NCBI GenBank assembly: GCA_002964805.2
Contig: PUDQ02000001.1
Coordinates: 2,504,001-2,568,000, forward strand
Origin: Trametes villosa
Taxonomy: Eukaryota > Basidiomycota > Agaricomycetes > Polyporales > Polyporaceae
DNA length: 64,000 nt
Direction of reading: 5' to 3'
Position 1 is the stretch's first letter. The number at the start of each line of letters is the position of its first letter. The position numbers were made by a program, and so were the translations under genes. The notes below the pieces were generated by a model. It saw only the letters and a program-made list of their open reading frames with translations, ran no database searches and was not told the DNA's origin. Shown one piece after another: positions 11,301-23,259 of the stretch.

Positions 11301-14300
11301 GCTGCGCACATGCGCGGAAAGAGAAGGAGGCAACCAGGGTGCTGCGTGTGTGAGTGACATAGAATTGCCTCACAAACTTGTTTCACAGTCGTCGTATGAC
11401 CACCACATCTAGGCCTCGCCCCACCGTCGCACGTCGGATGTGAAGAGGGATATATGCGCGTGCAGGGGTGCGTTCTCTTCAGATCTCACCCTCTCGCGGT
11501 GGAATGACCGTGAGGTCTCCCAGCGACCCCCGACTCGGAGGAAGATATCCCGAGTGCGAGATCCGTGGCCAGCGCACAAGGCCGCAGCCCGTCTTTCCTT
11601 CGCAGGCACACCCGTGACGGCACGCGCAGGCCTTCTCTTTCGTTGCCGAGGGCTACTGGGACGGACAGGCTCGGCTTCGTGGTGGCTTTGCACTCGCGCT
11701 ATCCCGTTATACGCACACGCACGCGTCATCCTCTGGCTCAGCTGGCGCTCTAGCCGATGGCCCTCCCTCTTGCGTCTGAGGCGTGACGCCTGCTGCAAAG
11801 CTCATCGTACGGATACCCAGGAACGTCCAATTGCCACCATACAGGCGTCCTACGCAATGTGATCGATGGACTCGGAGCGCTCACACTGGACACCCGCTGG
11901 GAACGGGAGGCGGCACCTGGTGCGCAAAGTCGGTCTTGTGATCGTACACGCTCAATGATATGTCGCCCCCGAAGACAATGTGGGGCCAGCAGACACGGTC
12001 TAGGCGGTCATTTTGCTGCCCCGCGACCCCGCACGGGGGGCGAACCGCCAATTCTATGGGGCGGCTTGTACTGTTCCTGTCAAGTCGCCGGTGGAGGGGT
12101 TCTCTACTGCATATACGCGCTCAGCTCGTGAACGAGTGATAAGCGCGGCGCTGTCGACCTGGATCCTCTCGCGTCTCGTCAACCACACTGTTGTTCCCCC
12201 CTTGCTCTCGTTGGAGTATCTGATGACCATCTCCCCCGCCGATATCGCAGGATGGTCCCACACGATGCGCTCCGGCACCCTACGAAACGCCTCGTAGTCC
12301 TCCCAGCAACTTCGGAGACCAATCACCACCAACCTCTCCCGCCGGCTCTCTGGCTGCTTCCTACTACGCGCGTCCCGTGCGGTTCTGAATCTTTCCTTTC
12401 CTGCAACGGCCTCCACCGCGCTATGGCGCGATCTGTCCAGTATACTCCGTTGCCGCTTTCGACCACCTTCGTGACCGCACTTCTCATATCCTCGAAGACA
12501 CCCTCATCTCAAATTCAGCCAGAAGGAAACGCTCTCCGGCGTCCTCTTCTCTTGGGGCGGCTCTCTCAGCCGCCTTGAACCCGTCCGCCTCTCGGAATGG
12601 AACACCCTACGGGCTACCCGGCTGTCCCTGTGGCGCAATCGACCTCCTGCTTGCTCTCTCTCTACGGTTCTTCGTAATTCGCTGCGGCCTTCGATCTCTG
12701 AGAATGCGGCTCGGATAGGCATGGGCCTTCCAAGCGTTCGCGGCGTAAAACCCGCTCCAACGCGCGGGATGCGAACCGCGCCCATGGACCCTGGTGTTCA
12801 ACGTTCAGCTGCAGCATGCACCCCGTTTCTTCGCTATCTACCCCTCTCATGCGCGCCCACAACTAGACCCTCCACCGGGCCCGCTCTCTCTCCCGTTGGC
12901 TTTCCTTCAGGCGCTTGGGGTGCTTTTTCGCTGGCCGAGGCACGATCTGTGGCGTTCAGGACTCTTGTGTTCACGCTCGGAGCAGCAACGAAGTACCCCG
13001 ATAGGGTCGGCATAATGGCTTCCTATGGCGGCTGCAGAGGACACTTCTGGAGGCTGCTCGTGACCTGGATCCGCCGGGACCTGCTGCCGCTGCGCTGCTT
13101 TGCAACCGCGACAAGTGCAGCCAGGCGTCTTGCGTCGCACGGTAGAAAACTCGCTCCCACCAGCTATCGATCTCTCCGCTGCAGTATCTCCCGCCACTGC
13201 TGCAGGTTGGCATTCTGGTCTACCGCAGACGAATTCGAATCTATTCAGTTGTATGCTGCATACGCGGCCGCTTCTCCCGTGAGTTCGCTTCCTGGGAACC
13301 AGCGCAACTCGCAATAACCCACCGTAATCGATCCCGCCCCGCGTGCAGCCCTCCAGCACACGCGCACCCCCTTCTCCCTTCTCGCAGCCGTCGTCGATCA
13401 TCGATCCCCATCGAGTATCGCACGTCGCCCCCATACCGCAGCTTTGAACCTGGAGGGCCTGATCTTCCTCCTTCTGTGGCGCAGACGCAGCTGCACGAGA
13501 CGTCTCAAATCCGGCATCAGCACTTCGTACCTCTGATCCTGCGCGCCCAGGCCTTGACACGCTGCAGCTCGCGGTACGCGCCATCGATGCGGCCTTGGCT
13601 CGGTTTGATGCAGCGTGGCCCGACGCGGCGGCCAATAGACATCGAAGGGACGCGCGGTGGAGCACGGTGCTCTGCGCTGCTGGACATGTGCGCGCCGTAG
13701 CTCTGCGCCGTCCTTCGCGCGCTACCAGTGCGTGCCGTGCAGCGGCCGTGTTCATTCACTCTCTTTCCCAATACACACACTGCTCGCAGCTGATTCGAGC
13801 ATTCACACAGGCTCTGCGGGCGACGTCGACGTCGACAGCGAGTCAGTACTAGTCTAGCGGCCGCTACGGCCGGCATTGCATCACTCCACGCTTCGCCGGC
13901 TCGTCGCCTTCTCGTCGCAGCCTCTCTGACAATCCTGGTCGCGCGACTCCAAACGGCAATACACTCTCCTAAAGCCCCCTCCCCTTCCCCCTCCTCCCCC
14001 GCACGCGTCGCGCCCGGCCAGCCCGTCCCCCGCGATCCGCGTCCACGCCCCCACGTACACGCGTTTCTATAGCCAACTTCGATATCACAGTCGCCCCCGC
14101 GCGGGCCTGGGCTGTGCGGGGTGCAATAGCGTGCAGCGCGCCCCCGTTATCGTCTGCGTGCCGAACACGATGACCGCATCGCCGTCCGCGGGACTGAATA
14201 TTGTGATGTGCTCGCCTAGCCCGCGTTGCCGCCACCGACAGGAGCGTCGAAGGCCCGCCTTGCGAGCGTTGCCTGATATACACGTACGATGCTCGTCCAT

Positions 14301-15161
14301 CGCAATGTATGCATGGCAGCCGTCAGGTGAATGAAAGGTCTCCTGTCTACGTTTCACCGATATTAGGGCTCGGCCGCCCGCCGCATGCAGTTGCATCGCT
14401 GTGCGAGGACGAACTTAGGCACTCGTCCTTATCGTCCAGATGGTGCCTCGCATGGAACGGTGGGAATGCGCAACATATAGACCGGCATCAGTGATAAAGA
14501 AGTTGTGCAAGACGATGACGTCCCGTTCTCCCGGTCGACGCGGATGGGGCAACGCGATACCAAAGAGACGGGTTTGGTTCGTTGCGCGTCGATGCTGGCC
14601 GCGTCTCCTACATTACGAGGTCCAGGTGGGATCATGGTCACATCTATTCACATTCGGATATAGGACTGTACAGCGGAGACGTGAAACAGCATTGCATCGG
14701 CGGGGAAGACGAATGTCGCACAGCCTGCCGCGGAACCCCCACTCGACTTGAAAGAAAGCCCCAAAGGAGAACAAGGGCTGTTCGACTAGCGGAAGGAAGC
14801 GACGCGTTGAGCGGATGAAATAGGGCATCGCGGATGTAAGGAGACTTTTGGATGCCGTGCTGAGTGATGGGTGGCGCATTGAGAGCGGTGATGGTGAACG
14901 CTGAATTGACAAAAGATGGAACGAGGGATGACAACTCGGAATGACGGCGAGTCGGCGCGGACGAGAGATGGGCTGTCGTAAAGGTTCAGGACTTATTCAA
15001 GACACAGCATGACCATTGCGCTCCGTCAAGACTTACCACATAGTGCGAACGTGAGGTCCCCCGGATGCAAGTACTCGTAACGGACGGATCTCACTAGCGG
15101 GAGGAGTCCGAATGTGAGTGAGCCTTGACGCGCAGTAACAACGATGTTAAAGTACTAACCA
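8313..15161. other. 6.8-kb stretch without a convincing gene
   Basis: No open frame in this stretch shows a recognisable domain, a typical intron-exon run or a plausible start. Long frames exist on both strands (for example 9649-10626 and 12907-13755, minus), but they are Arg/Ala/Pro/Ser-rich, overlap frames on the other strand, and fit chance in GC-rich DNA. From about 8.8 to 14.1 kb the + strand looks clearly pyrimidine-rich by eye, especially C over G. Short protein-like runs on the minus strand around 12060-12350 and 14090-14240 are the only faint hints of decayed coding sequence. No terminal repeats, tRNA or simple repeat array was found. It could hold a long non-coding transcript, regulatory DNA or eroded transposon sequence. 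Confidence 0.45.
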
Positions 15162-16668
15162 TCACATCCCGCCACCGGAGGAATACGCCCTCGGGCGGCC
15201 CATGCGCGGACGAACCCATTCCTTGGACCTCCTTCGAACGTCCTGCTCTTGCTGAATGGAAGACGAGGGTGGTTCCCCGAGTGCGCCTGCTAGAGAGCTC
15301 GAGCTGCTGCCGAAGAAGTGCGACACAGGCTGCGAGGGAAACAGCTCGCTGAAGGAGGCGAAGGTCACAGCTTTGGGACGCTCTTGTTCCAGTACCGGTG
15401 CAGCCAAGATGTCCTCAAGAGAAAGGCAGTCGACAGAAGAGGTATCAGAGTTGTCTATCCAGTTCGTAGACTCGCAGAGAGAAGTTGAAGCGCTCGGGGA
15501 AACTTGGTTGCACGAAGCCCAGTCCAAGATAGAGTCCAGGGCGCCCCAGAGATGCGTCGAACTTTCAGATGGTACGTCCATGGAAGCTGACCAAGAATCT
15601 CGTTGAACAGGAGACCAGGTAGAAGCCTCGACGGTATCGCCAGATGGCGGTGACAAGTTGCTGAGAAGGAAGTCCTCGTAGTATATCTCTAGTCGTTTAG
15701 CCATGTGAGCTCTATACGTTCCGACACATTCTTGAACGCCGTCAGCTGGCCCGAGAACACGAGACAGAGTGTCATAGCAAGCTTCGCGTTTTGTCTGATC
15801 GAGGACCGCGGCTTCGTCGACGACGAAGATCGAGTCGATCCGGGAGTCCCTGAGTTTGCGAGTGTAGCCAGCCGGAGGGCGCGGAGGAAGGTTGAGCGAG
15901 GAGTTCATCTTGGTGAGGACTCGACCTGCGCAGGGCGGCTCTCTGACGGGTGCGCTGCTGCCCCATGTTGTAGGACCGGCGGTGTGGGATGCCTCACGTT
16001 TTTGTCCGACGATACCATGCTGGTCGAAGGAAGGGAGCCAAGGCGCGTGCGTAGGAGTTAGCGCAGGTCGGAACTCCGAGGGTATCACGGGAGGTGTTAA
16101 CAGGGCAGGAGATGGGGGCGCGCTATCGGTGACGGAGCCGCTCAAGCTGGGGCACGCCTTCACCGAAGGTACAGCAGGTGCGATACACCGACGGATGCGT
16201 CTCTGCGACATGCTTGTGGTTAATTATATGCGCATATAACGAGTTCAGCGAACCCACCTGCATGCGCATAGCATCGGTTTTCTGCTCTACGGTGGCGCGC
16301 TTGTCTTCTTTGGTAACCCGGAGACCCTTGCTGTGGAACCAGTCGTAGATATGTCGGCGGTCGACTTTGTGGCGCATCTGGATCTGCTGTCTGATGGCGA
16401 AGGAGGGCATCTCGACGACACCGGGCTTGACGTAGCTCTCGAGCTCCTTGACGAGCTCTGGTCCGAGCCGTACTGCCAAAGACTCCGGGTTGACGCGCCG
16501 CCTGGACGATGCGGCCATCGGGGGAGGTGAGGGGTGATCGATAAGTAGGTTTCTGCTGTATGGATCGTCGGCGGTCATGCTCCTGCTGACCCGCAACGGC
16601 TCGAAGTCCGATGGGGCTGAGCGCTTTGTGGGGACGAAGGTGTCGCAGCTGTAACTGGTGAGAGACAT
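15162..16668 (-). CDS. Divergent homeodomain protein (putative transcription factor)
   Basis: Exon 1 (16668..16258) and exon 2 (16202..15162) join across a 55-nt GTGGGT...GCAG intron to 483 residues. Residues about 70-124 form a homeodomain-like unit: a first helix (LVKELESYVK), a second (IRQQIQMRHKV) and a recognition-type helix beginning DRRHIYDWFHSKGLRV. The WF pair of homeodomain helix 3 is present, but the near-invariant Asn51 is Ser (residue 113) and Arg53 is Gly (residue 115). The rest is Ser/Pro-rich, with acidic stretches that could activate transcription; CVGTYRAHMAKRLEIYYEDF is a further ordered helix. The start is the ATG before SLTSYSCDTF; earlier in-frame sequence starts only with a less convincing leader. 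It is not next to a mating-type peptidase gene, so a mating role is not supported. Confidence 0.72.
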
Positions 16669-17009
16669 TTTTGCGAGGTGAACGTAGGTTGCTGGGCTGA
16701 GATCTTGAAGGTACGCGGGAGGAGGGGATGATGGTGGTCGAGGACAAGAAAGCGCGCCCCGCCCGGAGAGTAGAGCAGGAAAGAATACCTTCACTTGACA
16801 CTGGCTTCACCTGTCACCTGCCAGGACTCCGATCACCCTGATAAGCCCCGCTGCCGCCGAGTGCTGGAGGGCGTGCAGGGTGGGCGACGGCTAAGCTTAG
16901 AGTTCTCGCTCAGCTATATCGAGGTCAGCGGACGGTCCCAGAGAGCTGGCACGTCCTCCAGGCGTGTATGCATGTGATTACTGCAATATATGTAAGTTAG
17001 CCAACAGTA
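16669..17009. other. Intergenic, homeodomain gene promoter and COQ1 3' end
   Basis: Both flanking genes are on the minus strand, so this 340-nt gap holds the COQ1 terminator and the homeodomain gene promoter. An in-frame extension of the homeodomain frame reaches 16794 but lacks conserved sequence. Nothing else is seen. Confidence 0.5.
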
Positions 17010-18562
17010 TCAAGACGTCCGTTTCACCACCCGCTCCGTCAGCACCTCCAGCGCGCCCTTCGCGTCGCTGTCGGGCAGCACCGACAGCACCTCCCGCGCC
17101 TTATCGGCGTGGGCGCGCGCAAGATCTCGTGTGCGCTCGACACCCGACGATCTCCGGACGAGATCCCTAGCCTAGAGGAGAGGATCGAGGGTGTCAGTCA
17201 TCGGTACGTCTTCTCAGAACATATGAAATGTCATACCAGCTCGACGTCTCCCGGCTGCTCGAATTTGCGCTTGATGAGGGGCCCCATTTCTGGGTGCTCC
17301 TCCCATGCGAACAACGCCGGCCCGGTAGCGAGTCCTAATGCTAGGTCGGCACCTCCGGGCTTGCCCAGGGTCGCATCCCCCGCTTCGTAGTCGAGGATGT
17401 CGTCCACAAGCTGCTCAACATGTCAATGTATGTCATACACGTGGGACGAGAAGCTTCTCACCTGGAACGCGATGCCGAGGTTGCGGCCGTAAGCATACGC
17501 CACCTCCTTCCACACCTCGCCCTCCTTGCACCCTCCCAGCACAACCGCTGCCCGGGCGCCCTTCGCCATGAGACTCGCCGTCTTCAGGTAAGTCTTCTGG
17601 AGGTAGATGTTCCAGTTGTCCTGCCCGACGGTTGGCGACAGCCCAGCGAGCCCGAGCTCCTCCGCGTGTACGGCCTTCAGCTGGAGAATCTCGCCCTCCA
17701 CGAGGTTCGCGATGACGCTGGCAATGAGCTCGACCACCTCGTTCTCGCCCAGCCGTGACAGCGCAGCGCTCGTCCGGCCCAGGAGGAAGTCGCCTGCCAG
17801 GACCGACAGCTTGTTCCCAAACGCCGCGGGCGCAGACGCCGCCCCGCGGCGGAGCGGCGACTTGTCGATGACATCGTCGTGCAACAGCGACGCGACGTGG
17901 ATCATCTCCACAATCTGCGCGAGCCGCAACTGCGTCGGGAGGAGCGCCAGCGGCGCCTCGACAGCCGGGACGTGGAGGGCGAGCGGGGAGGGGGGCGGCA
18001 GCGGCGGCTGGTGCGGTGGCCGAGGCGAGCGCAGGGTGAAGGAGGTTTGGAACGACGCGGTGTGGTCAGGCATGTTCGGGTTCCAGTCGTTCAGCACGTC
18101 CGCACGCGTTAATGGCCGGTCAAGCTCCTCCGCCCGCCCTCCCGCGCCCTCGCAGTCCGCCGCCCACTTCTTGAGGTGCCATCCGCTGCCGAGCCCATTC
18201 GTCGCCTGCGAGAAGAGGAGGACGAGGAGGGGCCGGAGCTGTTTTGAGGGGTGCAGGAAGTAGTACTTCGCGATCTCCGTGAGCGACGGGTGGGACGAGC
18301 CGAGGAGGTTGAGCAGCGTCTCCCGCAGCTCCTTCAGTTGCGGCGCGACGAGCACGTACGGGTCCGGGCGCGGGGCGGGGGTCTTGGGCACGCTCGATGT
18401 TGCGAACAATGCGTCATTGACCGGAGGCGCCTGCGGGTGTGCTGGGGCAGCCTTTTTCTGCTGGACGTGCACGCTGTAATTCCTGTGCGCGCGAGCCCGC
18501 GTGACCGGGGCGGGCAGCGGCAGACAAGGCCGGCGGGCCCCAGCGAGAGCACATCGTCGCAT
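17010..18562 (-). CDS. COQ1: Hexaprenyl diphosphate synthase, mitochondrial (coenzyme Q side chain)
   Basis: Exons 18562..17462, 17410..17237 and 17171..17010 give 478 residues. The first 35 residues are Arg/Ala-rich without acidic residues (MRRCALAGARR), a mitochondrial presequence. The trans-prenyltransferase marks are clear: KQLRPLLVLL, the first aspartate-rich motif in LLHDDVIDKSPLRRG, GDFLLGR, and the second one, LVDDILDYE, at the start of exon 2. The enzyme extends farnesyl or geranylgeranyl diphosphate with isopentenyl diphosphate in the mitochondrial matrix to make the quinone tail. A Pro-rich insert between KKWAADCEG and the first DDxxD is longer than in yeast Coq1 and is typical of fungal homologues as I recall. 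Chain length (six, nine or ten units) cannot be read from sequence. An upstream GTG-started extension is rejected as start. Confidence 0.9.
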
Positions 18563-19187
18563 GACCAGCAAGGACGCTTCCGCGGGCGTCGAGAGGTGGG
18601 GGCGGGCGGGGGTGACGTTGGCGTCGGGCACTCGTCGAGCGGGCGCGGGAAGGAGGAGGTTGAGACAGCGCCCAACGCGCGCGCGCCCGTATGCAGCCTC
18701 CGCGCCCGCTTCCGGCCTCCGTAGTCGCCGCTGCTCGGATGACGTCCTTGACACGTCTCCCTCCCCTCCGCGGCGTCCATCACATTTCAGCCATTGACCG
18801 TGCCATAGAGGTCATTCCACTATTGTACATTTGTTTGCAAAATATCGCAGCACTACGACGAATCCCAAAAAAACATCACACCACATTTTGACCTGGACCG
18901 GATGAGAAGCGGGGACCCGGAAGAAGGCGCGGTATGTAACAAGCCGATTCGAAGCATGCGGGAGAAGCTCTGGGATCGATGACGTGTTTGAATATATCAT
19001 GAAACGCGGTCTATCGAACCATGGCTAGAGCAATAGAAGCGTCGGCCAACCCTTCGTTATACGGCAGCGGGCAAAAAGAGTTTCGTGAGGACACGCAAGC
19101 CTGTAAGAAGTTTATCAGAACACTATTCAAGAACAGGCATGTGAAGGCATACATACCTCGCTGGTTACTATGGCCGTGCGAGGGAGA
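18563..19187. other. Intergenic between COQ1 and LAMTOR2-like genes
   Basis: This gap holds the COQ1 promoter and the 3' end of the LAMTOR2-like gene, both on the minus strand. It is less GC-rich than its surroundings near 18800-19140, which fits untranslated and intergenic DNA. No gene or RNA was seen. Confidence 0.5.
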
Positions 19188-19745
19188 TCACCGCGTCCCG
19201 CGGTCAGTCCGCGGGCTGACCGGGGGAGGAGGAGTCGGGGCAGCCAGCGTTTGGCTGAGCTGCGCCACGGGCTTCTCCAGATGCTCGACCAACTTTCTGC
19301 CCTATGAAACGGAGATAAAGATCAGCGATATTCAAATTTAGAGGACCCAGCTTACCTTGGTCTCCAACGCGTCCCAGGAAACGCTGGCCTCGGAGTTCAA
19401 CGCCAGGAGCATGAGCGGGTCGTCATCCTCGTCCTTCTTGGGGGACTCTATGGGCAGCACCAGCAGGTGGCCAAGCTGTGGCATAAAGTAGTCAGCCCCA
19501 CTTTCAATCAAATAGGTGAAGGTATATCTAACCTCCGAGTCGACCCTGCCGACATGCTGCTCTCGAGTCTCTTGCCATGTCTCGGTGCTGAGGCCGACGA
19601 TAACTCGGACATGGTCCTTCGTCTTACTAGGATCCGACGCGTAGCAGACCAACTCTCCTTCTGGCGTGAATAAGGCTACGGTGTGCAGGCTCGGCGGCGC
19701 GAGCACACGAGACAACAGAGTGCGAAGGTTGGTGAGATTCAGCAT
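19188..19745 (-). CDS. Roadblock/LC7-domain protein, LAMTOR2-like
   Basis: Exons 19745..19533, 19475..19356 and 19301..19188 join in phase to 148 residues. The protein is essentially one roadblock/LC7 domain: an N-terminal helix (LTNLRTLLSRVLA), a beta hairpin (TVALFTPEGELVCYA), a second strand pair (GHLLVLPIE...MLLALNS) and a last helix ending KLVEHLEKPVAQL, which resembles the end of animal LAMTOR2 (p14). LAMTOR2 is part of the Ragulator scaffold that anchors Rag GTPases and TORC1 signalling on the lysosome or vacuole; this role is inferred by family. A short Pro-rich tail follows. The start is the ATG directly before the first helix. Confidence 0.75.
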
Positions 19746-20016
19746 GTTTGTAGCTCGTGCTCGCGGTTCAAGCAATAGCGCGCGGGGGTGAACGAACGTC
19801 TTGATCGGTCTTAAGGCGCCCGGAGCGGACCTCGAACACTACCTATGGCAAGCGTACAGACATTCCGAGTTCCCTCACTTGAACCCTCATATTTGCGAGC
19901 AGAAAATGAGGATGGATTCATGTACACGAACATACTTAAGATAAGATAGCGCAAGAGGCGGAGTAAGTACGAAGCGAAGCATGGAAACGATGCGAGCTCA
20001 AGAGTGTCGCTCCCAT

Positions 20017-22860
20017 CTAGCGTTTTTGGGATTGCTGCAAGTGCATGTGGTCAATTCCTGGAAGTCAACCGTGCGAGTAGCTCACTTACCAGGTAAGCCA
20101 TGAGCTGCTGATACCCAGGCTGGGTAGACTGCGAAGGAGGCATACCGGGCATGGGCTGCTGGTGCTGCTGGCCCTGCTGGGCACCGATCATGGCCGACGC
20201 AGGGGGCATGCTGTACGGAGGCATAGGTGGAGGCAAAGCGCTGGCTTGTGCCGGCTGCTGCTGAGCCTGACTACCCTGCTGCAGCAAGGCCATGATGTTG
20301 GGAGGAAGCCCCGGGATAGAAGCAATGGAAGGAGTTTGCGTAGGCTGGGGAGGCGATGCTTGTGACGGCAACGAAGCATAAGGGTTCGTGGGAGGCGCAG
20401 GAGTAGGGTTAGCACTGTAGGCTGGGGGTTGGGGCGGCATGTGGATGGCTCCCTGGTTGTGGTTGTAGTAAGAAGGCGCCGGGGGCGCGGAGGCAGGAGG
20501 CATTTGAGGCATCGCCGGCGGGGCAGGAGCAGGGGCCGCAGGAGGTGCGGGAGCCGGGGCCGCAGCTTGAGGCTGCTTCAATGCCGCTAACAACTACGAC
20601 AACGATATTCAGTAGAGGACGATAATGGCGGGAAGGCCGAACATACCTGCTGGACTTTCTTCGCCTGCTCCAGACGTTCACGTTCATCTGCGGCCTGGTA
20701 CATGGTCAGAAAACCATACATGCAACCACCAGCTGAAGACTTACTTCTGCAGGTGCTGCTGAAGCCTGACCATACGACTGTGCGCCATAGCTCGGGCCAG
20801 AGCCTCCGCCGCCGTAAGAACCAGAACCATTCCGATGGTGGCCGCCTCGTGAGTTGTCCCCACCGCGTTGGGTCCGGCCAAATTCGTCCTCGTTAGAGCG
20901 ATTGCGATCACGGTTCCAGTCCCGCCGTTCTCCGTAGTCGTCTCCGCCGCCACCGCCGCCACCGCCGCCACCGCCATTACCGTAGCCACGACCCCTTCCG
21001 CGGCCGCCACGTCCGCCACGCCCACCACGACCGCCGCGATGACCACGCTCGCTCGGCTCTTCCCATTGATGCTGCCGCTCGAAGCCTCCGTGCTCTTCCC
21101 GACCATGACTGTTTCAGAGTTAGTTTGACGAAGCTTTGCAGAAAATCAAGACATACCGAGGATCGTCACCACCGGAAGCCGCGAACACGATCTCCATCAC
21201 GCCGTCTTGAAGGCCTTGGTGACGAAGTCGATCATATGCTTCCTCGCTTGCCTGGAGAGCCATGAGTGGACGGTGTTGCTCCAAGGGGCGTGAGACTCAC
21301 CCGCGTGTCATAGAACTCAACAAAACGCTGGCTAAGATAACCATGAGCATTAGTGTTTGAGCAAGCTCAGAAGGAAAGCACCATACTCGGGACGATCTCC
21401 AGCTGGCCGGACGGACTTCACATCCCCAAACTGCTGGAATTTGAGGCGCACCTCGCCATCATCGATAGGCTGGTTAGAGGGCGAGTTGCGGAGGGTGACG
21501 AGTAGAGTTCCCTGGAGCTCCTACTAGGGGGTTAGTTGAGTCGTGTATGCAATGAGTACACAACACACCTGTTCCCTCTGGCGGTCGGCGCCCTTGCCGT
21601 TGTCGTCTCTAGGCAAGGAGTAGTGAACGTCGATCTAAGGGTACTGGTGAGACATAATCCGAAGTCATCCAGTGAGTTACTCACGGGCCGACCACTGATC
21701 TCTGACCCTTGCAGACGATCCCGAGCTCTCTCGGCAGCGCGTAAGTCGTACTACTTGTGGGTGAGATATAGGAGGATCGAGATCTGAACGGTGGCACTTA
21801 CGAAGGTCACGAACACCATTCCCCGGTTGGCAATGAGATCGAAGAATGTCTTGATCTCGCCGTGCTCCTCAAACAAGCGTCTTACATCGTCGCTGTTCGT
21901 CTCGTACTGTACTCATGAAGTCATTAGAGGCCGATGGCGAGGCGCTGATCAGTGGATGCTTGCAACTTGCCTTGATGTTACGTATGAACAGAGTGCGGCA
22001 AGGTCGCTCGCGTTGCAGGCGCTCCTCAATAATCGAGTCGTGTACTTTGTCGTCTCGCTCGCGGCGCTGTGGTCGCTTCTGCGGGGATCGTCCGTAACCG
22101 CCACCCTGATTGTAGTTCTGGTCTGAACCATCTGACGGAAGCAGTTAATGGACGTGAGAATCTACCAAAAAGTAAACGACGTAGGCAACGCAGCCTGAAA
22201 GGGGCTGGAAAATATGAACGATGCCGTTGCAAGCGCAAGACCATCGGCATGGCACTCCTCAGCTCATGCAGGCCTCGCAATCATCCTCTCGTCGAGGCCG
22301 CAAATAGATGACTCCCAGGGAAGACGTTAGACACATGTGAGAGCTCAATCCAAAGGTTCTGAGCTCGACTTCACGGTCTTCAGTCTGGAAGCGTAATTGT
22401 TGCAGCTAGGTTCTGCGTAACCTCCACTCGCACACCTCCGGCAGACGAACTAAAAACTCAAATGGGGACTCTCAAGCGCACCTTCATAGCCATAGCCCTG
22501 ATCAAAGCCACCAGTTGGGTCTGGCGCGTTGTACTGTCCGGGACCAGGGGCAGCATAGTTGCCGTTCTGATAGTACGGATCTTGCGGGGGCATCGACTGG
22601 TAATTATTGTAGCCTCCCATCTGGCCTTGCGGTGGTCCTTGATCATATTGGGCTGCGTTACCGTAGCCGCCGCCGCCGCCGCCTCCGTATGAGCCATGGC
22701 CGCCGCCACGGCCACGACCGCGGCCGAAGCCTCTTCCTCTCGGGGCACCACCCCTGTCATAGTGGTGGGATCTATCAGGACCGGGTCCGTAGTTGCCGGG
22801 GGGACCGCCTCTGCGTGGCGGACCATCATACGGCCCTCCGTATGGGTGGTGTCGGTTCAT
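20017..22860 (-). CDS. Mei2-like RNA-binding protein with two RRMs
   Basis: Twelve predicted exons (22860..22482, 22131..21971, 21906..21802, 21750..21685, 21634..21569, 21520..21387, 21331..21301, 21251..21157, 21108..20745, 20694..20647, 20593..20090, 20034..20017) join in phase to 656 residues. A Gly/Arg/Tyr/Pro-rich N-terminus precedes RRM1 (RTLFIRNIK ... NRGMVFVTF) and RRM2 (GTLLVTLRN ... QRFVEFYDTR), separated by IDVHYSLPRDD. This linker and the YDLRAAERA pattern are typical of RRM1-RRM2 in Mei2-like proteins. The third, C-terminal Mei2 RRM is absent; instead there is an RGG-rich segment with a run of glycines and a Pro/Gln/Ala-rich tail. Exon 12 codes only QSQKR and the stop. A likely GC-AG intron follows exon 2, and the first intron (350 nt) is unusually long and might hide an alternative exon. 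Role: probably mRNA regulation; target unknown. Confidence 0.8.
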
Positions 22861-23259
22861 GTTCTCAGATGTCTTCTCAGAGGGTCTTCAATCTCGCGGT
22901 TCGATGTGCGCTCAGTGACGTGTCGTAGGAGGCCGATCAGAGGAGATAGCTCAGTTGTGGCGGGCAGACGGTGACTATCTGTTGAGAGTGTTGCCGCGGT
23001 CGATAGAGCTCAACTTTGTCAGAAGCGGGACGGCAGAGAGCAACGATGTGGTTGGTGCGAGTGCGAAGGTGGTGGTCAAGACGAAAGAAAAATGATCCAT
23101 TCCGTCGAGCTGTGGAGAGCCGGCGCGTGGGAAAGCGGTCCGCTTATGGAGTACGCAGGCGGGGTCTAGCAGTGGAGCCCTCGCCTCATCGGCGTCAGCG
23201 GCTTGGCTGCGCGATAGACACATTGCCTCCGCCCGCCACCTCCTCGCCCCGCCCTCGCC
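22861..23259. promoter_or_regulatory. Divergent promoter region, Mei2-like and Rab5 genes
   Basis: The two flanking genes start here and run in opposite directions, so this 400-nt stretch must contain both promoters. No clear TATA box was seen. No coding sequence is supported. Confidence 0.55.

Noticed and set aside
12054..12416. Protein-like minus-strand frame (VIGLRSCWEDYEAF region)
   Set aside because: Looks more protein-like than its neighbours, but no flanking exons, no start context and no family could be found.
12907..13755. Minus-strand open frame of 282 codons
   Set aside because: No recognisable motif, non-ATG-looking context and Arg/Ala/Cys-rich composition; treated as chance.
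15162..16668. Mating-type (HD) locus
   Set aside because: Only one homeodomain-like gene is present, with no divergent partner HD gene and no mitochondrial intermediate peptidase gene nearby.
17010..18754. Longer N-terminus of COQ1 from 18754
   Set aside because: That start is a GTG; the ATG at 18562 begins a good mitochondrial presequence.
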